Below the pieces are notes generated by a model. It saw nothing but the letters and a program-made list of their open reading frames with translations. It was not told where the DNA came from and ran no database searches. The translations under genes and the position numbers were made by a program. From Spongospora subterranea (Eukaryota > Endomyxa > Phytomyxea > Plasmodiophorida > Plasmodiophoridae): a stretch of 20,236 bases of DNA. Position 1 is the first letter of the stretch, and every line of letters starts with the position of its first letter. The stretch lies in the NCBI GenBank assembly GCA_900404475.1, contig OUQQ01000221.1:8798-29033 (forward strand). Reading direction: 5' to 3'. Shown here in pieces: positions 9,489 to 16,589 of this stretch.

Positions 9489-9776
9489 TGCTTCTTTCTT
9501 CATGTGTTGATGCAGCAATTTCGCAAAGTCTTTTTATGTCTTCAGAAGGTTGGGATTCTTTGAACAATTGCCGATTGATTTTATGTACCTAGTCCCTGCT
9601 GGATGATCCCAAGTCGTCAAAAGCAGCAACCTTTCTCGTCCACAAACGCGCTTACTTGACCAACCCTAGTGTCGAAGCGAGCAAACAGTCGTGTGCCATG
9701 CCGACTCGCCCCTTAAAATGACGAGATCATCCCAGAACAGTAGCCTTTTTTCATCGGGACATTCCCCGTCTGTTTG
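9489..9776. other. Gap between copy C and the unresolved minus-strand region
   Basis: About 290 bp with no supported gene. Read on the minus strand, 9731-9870 contains an alternative frame with a coding look (FPVQVKSNYQMLEKVYREG, ending at a TAA near 9717). It would have to be joined to the region to its right by an intron I could not place. Confidence 0.3.
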
Positions 9777-10946
9777 TCAGCGGCATGACCTTCCCGGTAG
9801 ACTTTCTCCAACATTTGGTAATTCGATTTGACTTGAACAGGGAAGATTGCCATCTGAAAGTGTTTTGTAAATTGAGAACGATCTTGGACCATCCTCGTCT
9901 TTGCTGTTCAAAAACTCTGCACGGAAAAGCTTGTGCTGTTCGAGCACGAACCATTGAGCGGCTCCGTTGACATAGATTTTTTTTTTGGCGTCCCCGTTTC
10001 TTGGAGGGTGCGACAGATCCTGCTCATCGCTAGTATCGTCCGACAGCAATCCGATGTCCATCTGCAAAATACCAAATACTCCTGCTACATTTGCGACATA
10101 TTCGAGTTATTGCCCACAGTACAGTACATCTGTGAAATTAATGATGTGCAAACTTGTTTTCGTCGCGGCTATACCTGAGTTCAAACGCTGCCCATGAAAC
10201 GGTTCGGCATGATGCATTGATAACTGATCTTCACTGAACGCAGGTGTGTGATCGCTCGTATCATCCTTTAATCGAATCATCGCGCAGACGCCGTCAAAAG
10301 TCTCCGTTGTTCAACGATCCGATCCAGTGAGTTTCACAAGGTCGATGGTGTGTAAACTTTTCCTCCATCGCCCAACGATTCGTGTGATCCATGTCGGTCG
10401 GATCCTCATATCCTGCACGGTGCTGTAGGGATAGTACGTACAGATACAAACCGTGTTCCTCATGTTTATTCAGCACATCTACTGTAAATCAATTTTGATT
10501 CATCCCGATTATCGTCGCAGTATTATGCTGATCATGCAATAATTTGGCGAGACTGAAAAAATCAATCTTCTGATAGTGTCTGGGAGTGACATCGGGTCCT
10601 GCAACAATTCGTGACGTTGAACTCGGCACCAATGATTCACCTTTTAGATTTTTTTTTTCAGGTCATCACTTTAATGTACGCTTTTCTTCTGTCACAAAGC
10701 TGAATTCACAGTTTCAATTACTGTGCCTAACACCGTTTCGGAACTTCGATTTGGCGTTTCGCAATCCGGTTAGATGCATCAGACGCCGGCAACAGAATCA
10801 TTGTGAGATGAACAGGAAGAGATAGGATAAAGTATGGTTAGCCATTCAGCGTCATCTACTATCGACTGATAAATCATATCCGTCGAGACTTTTGTTCTGG
10901 GAAGATCGCCACGTCGCAAACGTCGACAGCGTGAAATTCTGTTCAT
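9777..10946 (-). other. Unresolved minus-strand coding-like fragments, one or two genes
   Basis: Several open stretches look coding but do not splice together cleanly. (1) ATG at 10946: MNRISRCRRLRRGDLPRTK, then DDAEWLTILYPISS. (2) 10662-10492, ending HYQKIDFFSLAKLLHDQH and then IIGMNQN before an in-frame TGA at 10491-10489. (3) The same frame continues 10488-10294 as FTVDVLNKHEEHGLYLYVLS then YEDPTDMDHTNRWAMEEKF. (4) ATG at 10280: MIRLKDDTSDHTPAFSEDQL to a possible donor at 10174. (5) 10061-9777: LLSDDTSDEQDLSHPP then QWFVLEQHKLFRAEF. Fragments 4 and 5 share DDTSD. Linking 4 to 5 by the intron 10174-10062 breaks the frame. I recognise no family. It could be two short genes, a decayed gene, or mis-spliced by me. 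Confidence 0.35.
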
Positions 10947-11005
10947 ATCATCGAAAGTCGTTACGTAATGACATTTTGTAAATAATACAGGTAATTCAGG
11001 ATGAA

Positions 11006-11578
11006 CTACAATAAAAGCGAATTTGGCCAAATGCGTTCGTCGATTTTTTCGAGCAAGATTTCCCGCTGCCGAATCAGTTAGAGGCATGCAAATTTCAAGC
11101 TATGATTGGCGTACCTGAGAATGCCGGATTGCAACCCGGATGAAGTTCTCGAACCCAAATGTGAGCAACGCGACTTGTGATGATGAACCAGGCCGGTATG
11201 CTGCCATCGCATAGCGCTGCATCGCTTTCGGTCCACGTACTTGGGATTTCATACAATGGAACACAATCAGAGGGACGCTGCTTAGGCGATCGACCAGCTC
11301 TTTCAGGGCAGTTCCATATAGAGAAGTTGAAGGTGCCGAAATACATCCCTAAAAAAACCTTGAATTTGTTGTCCGACGCGCTTAGCGCTATCGATCCTAA
11401 CCCTAATTTGCCCCCCAAACTGATCCTGCCAACGGCAATCAAATCGAGGCACCTCCAGTCAATACGAGACCCTTACACTATCGCGAACATCAACGACAAC
11501 GACCGATTCCGGGCGCGTTAGCAGTCGTTCGATCAGTTCCTCAGCCGATATTTCCAGCATGTCCAGTGACGGTGGCAT
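11006..11578 (-). CDS. CDC25/Acr2-like rhodanese-fold phosphatase (Ibp1/Ych1/Arr2 class)
   Basis: Small single-domain rhodanese phosphatase. Model: 11578-11477, 11425-11402 (a 24-nt microexon), 11348-11115, 11065-11006; introns 51, 53 and 49 nt; 139 aa, all phase 0. Order of motifs: ISAEELIERLL, VVVVDVRDS, then the microexon DQFGGQIR continuing as GCISAPS, which rebuilds the rhodanese D-x-x-GGHI-x-G element. The active-site loop HCMKSQVRGPKA follows (HCX5R; Cys74, Arg80), then SSSQVALLTFGFENF, matching the terminal GGFxxF/W element. The family includes fission-yeast Ibp1, yeast Ych1/Arr2 and plant CDC25/arsenate reductase; activity could be phosphatase or arsenate reductase, and the sequence does not decide. 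The usual GGHI His is Gln here. It is divergent from citrate synthase. Confidence 0.85.
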
Positions 11579-11792
11579 ATCCGATTTTTGCCGTCGGCGA
11601 TTTCTGGCGTGTAAGGCCGACAAGGCTGGCCACAGACCCTGTGTGAGGGTAACGGTCCCTGAGTTGGGACCGTATACCCTTAGCCGTTAAGTTCATCATA
11701 GCGCCACATTGCATCACAGGTCACGCGAGATATTCTCTGTTATCGCCCAGGTATGTGATCGATGCGTTTGTGGGACACGATCAGATATACTG
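11579..11792. promoter_or_regulatory. Putative bidirectional promoter (CDC25-like / citrate synthase)
   Basis: 214 bp between head-to-head starts if citrate synthase begins at 11793. It contains the inverted repeat 11647-11679 almost centrally. Apart from that, no core-promoter motif was recognised. If citrate synthase starts at 11838 or has a 5' non-coding exon, the boundaries shift. Confidence 0.45.
11647..11679. repeat. Imperfect inverted repeat, strong CGGTCCC core
   Basis: CGGTCCC, TGAGTT, GGGACCG form exact 7-bp arms around a 6-nt spacer. The match extends outward to GGGT/ACCC with one unpaired base difference. It sits in the middle of the intergenic region between two divergent genes, so it could be a symmetric transcription-factor site. 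The function is inferred. Confidence 0.75.
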
Positions 11793-13742
11793 ATGATTGT
11801 TTCGCCATTGTCGGGTAGCGTCATCCGCGGTTCCGGAATGACGGTTCATGGCGATATCGATGGCTTCCTGGTGAAAAATTTCATTAAGTGCGACGCCGAT
11901 TCGTCACGGGACGTCGAGTCGACGGAAGTTGCCAAACTGGTTTTTCCAGATGGGTAACAGGTCTTGGTCTGAATTGTGAGTGTTTTGTTGAGCCAGCTGT
12001 TCAGGAAAACGGTGGAGCTGCCAATCCTGAAAGGGACTAATGGTCCCCCGGTTCTGGATATTCAGAGCCTGTATTCGCAATCAGGATACTTCACCCATGA
12101 TCCTGGATTCATGTCCACATCTTCCTGTACCGGAATTGTTTAACTGACACTTGTTCATCGCTCTCAATGAATCACGACGCTTAGGTGTGTCGTCGATCAC
12201 GTTCATTGATGGACCGGCTGGACATCTTCGATATAGGGTTGTTATTTACTGATCATGCGCCGATCAACACTAATTTCATCGATAGGGATACGATATAGCC
12301 GATCTGGCCAATAAATGCGACTTCATGGATGTCACGGTACGATCGCCTCCGTTTACGGCCTGATGTTTGTTCAAAACATTACAGTATTTGCTCCTTTATG
12401 GCGAACTCCCTGACGCCTCAGCGAAGCTCCTGCATGCGCATCTAATATCAGTACGAAACGGTCTCATCGACGTTTTTAACTTGCTGATCTCGTTTTCAGA
12501 GGCACACCATGGTTCATGAGAAGCTGATCCAATTCTACAATGGGTTCAAAAGCGATGCACATGTAGGATTGCCGATTCGTGAGCCTTCGACGCAAGGTTC
12601 TGACGTTTTTGAGTGTAGCCCATGGCGATATGCGTCGGTGTCGTGGGCGCATTGTCCGCTTTTTATCACGATTACCTGGACGTGCACAACCCCTTGAACA
12701 GGTTCAGCTCAGCCTACAGACTGCTGGCGAAAATGCCGACGATCGCGGCGATGGCGTATAAGTACAGCATCGGACAGCCGTTCGTCTATCCGAAAACGGG
12801 GCTGTCGTACGCTGAGAATCTGCTGAACATGATGTTCTCTGTACCATCTGAGCCGTATCAATTGAATCCCGTCCTTACTCACGCGCTCGAGGTCTGGCTC
12901 ATTTTGCACGCTGACCACGAACAAAATGCTTCGACTTCGACTGTTCGGATTGCTGGCTCCACCTATGCGAACCCGTTTGCGTGTATCGCCAGCGGAATAA
13001 CAACGCTCTGGGGTTCAGCTCATGGGTAATGGTTTTCGCCAAAATTGTGTCATTTCATTTTCGAGTTCATCTGCGTCCAGGGGGGCGAATCAAGCGGTCC
13101 TTGAAATGTTGGAAGAAATTGAATCGGTACATTGGTACCTGCTATTTTTGACGACGTAAATGAACCTGTCACAGGTCGACAGAATTCCAATGTACATGGC
13201 CAAGGCGAAGGACAAATCGGATACATTCCGGTTGATGGGGTACAAACCTGAACACTTTGGCGACCGTTTTTCAATCAAACTTTAGGTTCGGCCATCGGGT
13301 ATACCGAAACTACGACCCCAGGGCGAAAATTATGCAGGAGATATGCCATTCCGTCTTGAATGAGTTGAACATCAAGTCTGATCCGATACTGGAACTTGCC
13401 AGGCACTTGGAGATAATCGCGTTGGAGGACGAATATTTTGTCAAACGCCAGCTGTTCCCGAACGTGGACTTTTACTCCGGCGTGATGTTGCGGGCGATGG
13501 GCATTCCTCGAACGATGTTCACAGTCTTGTTCGCCGTCGCGCGAACTATCGGATGGTTCGTCAACTGGAAGGAGATGATGGCCAATCCGCTCTGCAAAAT
13601 CGGGCGTCCCCGTCAGCTGTACGTTGGCGATTCGCATCGGGAAGTACCGGACATGGAGCATCGAAAGACGTCTGCGGCACCCTCCATTAATGAGGAATTC
13701 AAAAAAATGACCTTATCGAAAATGCACTCGTTTAGAAAATGA
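11793..13742 (+). CDS. Citrate synthase, bacterial/glyoxysomal type
   Basis: Condenses acetyl-CoA and oxaloacetate to citrate (TCA or glyoxylate cycle). Ten exons: 11793-11953, 12005-12126, 12185-12237, 12286-12336, 12385-12450, 12500-12562, 12619-13025, 13081-13126, 13175-13239, 13286-13742; introns 46-58 nt; 496 aa, every phase consistent. Diagnostic segments: [93 protein letters not shown] and NVDFYSG. The catalytic triad is intact: His307 (SAHGG), His348 (FGHR), Asp406 (DFYSG). The GYFTHDPGF start and HADHEQN box place it with the bacterial/peroxisomal type rather than the animal mitochondrial type. The C-terminus MHSFRK is not a PTS1 signal. The N-terminus (about 55 residues before GKTVELP) may target an organelle; ATG 11838 is an alternative start. 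Confidence 0.93.
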
Positions 13743-13993
13743 TCGAAAATACTGAAATCCAGGCCATTTGTTGACACAGATCATCAATTAAAGATTCATC
13801 GCAACTTCCCAACTCTTCAAACCATTCTGTACCTGACTCGTGCCAGTTGCCAACAATTTTCGGCGTTGGCTATTTTAATTCGTTTCCTGGTTGAGTGGCA
13901 CGGCCTCGTTCTAATCGCGGACTTGTATCTCCTGAAAGCCGGTCTTGAAGCGCGTATCTTTCGCAACTCAAAGGCGCGGTTAAGAGGCCGTTC
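13743..13993. promoter_or_regulatory. Intergenic region: citrate synthase 3' end and RRM-gene promoter
   Basis: About 250 bp between two plus-strand genes. No distinct motif was recognised and no additional gene is supported. It should carry the citrate synthase poly(A) site and the promoter of the downstream gene. Confidence 0.4.
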
Positions 13994-14698
13994 ATGAGTT
14001 TCACTGTAACCATTTCCAATGGCAAGCGCCGATTGGGGTCGCCAAAACAAACTTCCGAGAAGCAACGCGTTCTAAACGGCAATGAAGACAGCGCCGGTCT
14101 ACAAGTTGTGGTGAAAAACGATTTGAAGGATGTAGCGCCATCGGCGGCAGCGAGGGACGGCTCAGCGAATGAGGAACACAGATCGTCGAGATCACGATAT
14201 AGTTCTGTTTCTGAGTTAAAACACGACGACGATGATGTCGAGTCGCGCTCTCGCCCAAGCAAATATATCAAATTTTCATCGTCGGAAGAAGGCGATCCGC
14301 CAACTGCATGGAAACCTGTCGAGGCGACCGCTCCCTCCAGAATAAGTTTATTGTTGAAGCGGCTGTCGCAAGAACAAGTTTCCGACAAGGTCTCGTCAAT
14401 GACGAAGCCAGCAGACGCGTCGTCAATCCGTCCTGGGCTGCTCGACGCCTCCAACCCCGGCATCTTGCTTGTCAGGAATCTACCGCCAGACATAACTGGA
14501 CAAGAAGTCGTAATGAAGATCTTCGCCAAGCACGATATTCTCAGCGCCGACCTGCATTTCTCAGATAAATCCGAACCCTACGCTGAGGTTTTGTTCCCGA
14601 GTTTTGATGTCGCAGCCGACGCGCTTCAGCTCAACATCGGGCGGAAATACAGGGGGTATCGCCTAAAGATGACACTTTTATCTAATTATACAACATGA
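13994..14698 (+). CDS. RNA-binding protein with one C-terminal RRM
   Basis: Single-exon 234-aa frame from the ATG at 13994. Residues 1-155 are low-complexity and charged, with an SR-like patch (HRSSRSRYSS), an acidic run (HDDDDVESRSR) and a Ser/Glu-rich stretch. Residues 155-230 form an RRM: RNP2-like ILLVRNLPPDI (about 157-167), alpha-1 EVVMKIFAKH, a degenerate RNP1 strand SEPYAEVLFPSF (about 193-204) and a last strand YRGYRLKMTLL. The aromatic residues expected in RNP1 are only partly present, so RNA binding may be weak or the domain may bind protein. This suggests a nuclear RNA-processing factor. I cannot name an orthologue. It is convergent with the ArfGAP gene; the stops are 46 bp apart. 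Confidence 0.75.
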   Translation: MSFTVTISNGKRRLGSPKQTSEKQRVLNGNEDSAGLQVVVKNDLKDVAPSAAARDGSANEEHRSSRSRYSSVSELKHDDDDVESRSRPSKYIKFSSSEEGDPPTAWKPVEATAPSRISLLLKRLSQEQVSDKVSSMTKPADASSIRPGLLDASNPGILLVRNLPPDITGQEVVMKIFAKHDILSADLHFSDKSEPYAEVLFPSFDVAADALQLNIGRKYRGYRLKMTLLSNYTT

Positions 14699-14744
14699 AA
14701 CAGGTTGTAGATTCAGAATATATTAACACGATCTCGTTTGTACA

Positions 14745-15494
14745 TTATTTAGTGGACCTTACGAAGAGTCCATGAAAAGGATCCGCATCCGCCATGTAGT
14801 TGTTTGGTTGTCCCGGATTAACCGCTGCAATTTCCGTACTTTCAATGCCCTCGCTTTGAGCGGAGAACGAGAACCTTTCGTTCGCCTCGAGAGGCGAAGT
14901 TCGCGAGAGGTCGCCCCAATGATCACCGAGAGATACTTCATCTTGTGATGCAAACGTCAACAGGTCCGGAACCTGTTCAGGCTGGCTGTTTTGTCCTGCA
15001 GAACCCGCAGACGAAACAAGAGTTAGCCCAGCAAATATATCGCCGGTTGCAGCCGGAGTCTGTAGTTTCGGCGTCAGATATTTTTTAGCGACGTATTTAT
15101 CGCGGATGAATTGATATCTGGCGCTAGTATTGGCATCATGTGATATTCGAGCAGAATCTGGCAGTCCAGCTTCCATAATGTAGTTAACTCTGGGATATCA
15201 AATAAAAATATAAACCTAAGTGGATGATAAAACGCGTTCCCACCTCGAATTTCCGGCTTCGGAGATCATATTGACCGTGTTAATGTCCCAAACGTCGAGC
15301 GTGACGCTGCGAACCTTGGATATATGTGTGCCTAAGCTCCGATGGACCCCAGCGCATTCCTGGCACAGGAATATGCCAATGTTGTAGCTGGCCCATGTCG
15401 GCTGTGGAGTCCTGCAATCTGCGCATCGCTCGTTGCCGGGCGCCGCTAGCGCCGCCCTGAGTCTGGCCGATACCTCGGCAGCGGCGCTGTGCAT
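14745..15494 (-). CDS. Small ArfGAP (SMAP-like) with endocytic-adaptor motifs
   Basis: GTPase-activating protein for Arf GTPases in vesicle coat recycling. Exons 15494-15244 and 15189-14745, 54-nt intron, 231 aa. Residues 24-47 are the ArfGAP zinc finger, C24-x2-C27-x16-C44-x2-C47, followed by GVHRSLGTHISKVRS with the catalytic-type Arg52. The domain continues across the splice as EAGNSRVNYIMEAGLP and then YQFIRDKYVAKKYL, normal for the family. The remaining about 100 residues are disordered and carry DLLTF (clathrin-box-like, without the usual final acidic residue) and a DPF motif near the end, of the sort that binds AP-2 ear domains. This resembles SMAP/AGFG-type endocytic ArfGAPs. No PH, ankyrin or BAR domain is present. 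The ATG at 15494 gives a typical short lead before the finger. Confidence 0.9.
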
Positions 15495-16101
15495 CACTGT
15501 GTGAAAACATATGGTATCGTAGGTAAATCCCGGGTGGCCTCCGACCCCAAAAAGAGAAAGTCGGGTGTCGCCAAGCACCAATAGTGTTTGGGCCTTGGGG
15601 GTTGGGTCTTGAGTCTTGACTCGTGACACTCAGGGCCAACTGGCTGTAGACCGGACTTCACCTTTGTGAGCCCATCGGAGCGAGATTGGCTGCCAGGATC
15701 AGCGATCGCTGTGAATTGGACTTCGATATCCGCAAGTGCCGTCGAATGCCTGAATGCTTTTACTTGGTCGAGAACAACAAACAATGGTACCACAATAAAG
15801 CGACTTGATTTTTGCCGTTCAAACAGAAAAGACTACTTCTTCCTGTTTTATCAGAATTGCACGTTTTACATTGGTATTTATCGGAAATCATCACCCTATG
15901 CCGACGTAATGTTACACTCATTCCTGTGTGTGAGGAATTGCCGAACCTAGATCGGTGGCTACGACGTCAACGATTGCTTGTTTATCATTCAAATATTAGG
16001 CAAATGGCTTATAAGCAACAGGTGTCAAACTTAGAGCAGCGGTCATGTTGTCATATCCATTGTGCTCCTTCAATTCTCAGGGAAGGGTACATGTAGCTTA
16101 A
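15495..16101. other. Region upstream of ArfGAP; possible minus-strand exon, unproven
   Basis: About 600 bp. On the minus strand an open frame, 15829-15495, begins just after a possible acceptor and reads SFLFERQKSSRFIVVPLFVV then LDQVKAFRHSTALADIEVQF, ending in a TGA that overlaps the ArfGAP ATG (TGATG). An ATG exon MSVTLRRHR just upstream could be joined to it in phase by a 59-nt intron. The plus strand is also open over much of the same stretch, so coding is not established. It could be the ArfGAP promoter/5' UTR, an uORF, or a small overlapping gene. Confidence 0.25.
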
Positions 16102-16579
16102 ATGCCGTTTGCCATACTTGGTGGTTTGGAAAGCCTACGATGTTTCCGATCGTCAAATGGGAAATTTCAGCAACTCCAATCTTGTCGGCTACCCCGAGTT
16201 TTAGGGAGGCTTTTGTCGAATTCCATCGCTCACACCACACCAAAGAGAGTGGAGGACCCGGTTTCCCCCACGTGTGATGCTTTCAAACGGTGGCTGTCGT
16301 GGGGTGTCTTTCAATTCAATTCGGCTCCTTGTCTCCGGTTTACTATCTTGTTCCATTGCCTCCTCCATGGGTAATCTTATTGTGGAATAACTGGATTTTC
16401 CACCAGAAACCTACTCCTCGACCAAAAAGAGGAAACAAGGCACAAAATTGTGGTCAGTGATCGGTACCAACCCAGTTCGTCGGGTGGGTGGTGTGTGTGT
16501 GTCTTTGACGAGTGAGGCGGTGCCTCCACGGTCCAGTCTGGGTTTCGTTAACCTGTACAGCATCAGAGGGGATGAATGA
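16102..16579 (+). CDS. Doubtful small spliced gene upstream of WDR27
   Basis: A three-exon model (16102-16370, 16407-16487, 16537-16579) stays in phase through two GT-AG introns (36 and 49 nt) and gives 130 aa, beginning MPFAILGGLESLRCF and ending GFVNLYSIRGDE. The second exon reads NLLLDQKEETRHKIVVSDRY, which looks coding. Against it: the first intron is shorter than any other in the window, other frames are also open, no family is recognised, and the stop is only 10 bp before the ATG chosen for WDR27. These exons might instead be mis-assigned 5' parts of the WDR27 gene. Confidence 0.28.
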
Positions 16580-16589
16580 TTAACTACTG

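Noticed and set aside
14001..14258. Other open frames on both strands over 14001-14568.
   Set aside because: Shadows of the RRM-gene frame caused by biased codon composition.
13870..14529. Long minus-strand open frame of 219 codons.
   Set aside because: It is antisense to the RRM gene, has serine-rich shadow composition and no family resemblance.
15216..15629. ArfGAP start farther upstream than 15494 in the same frame.
   Set aside because: The extra residues (MSRVKTQDPTPK...) have no similarity to the family. ATG 15494 gives the usual short lead before the zinc finger, though an extension cannot be fully excluded.
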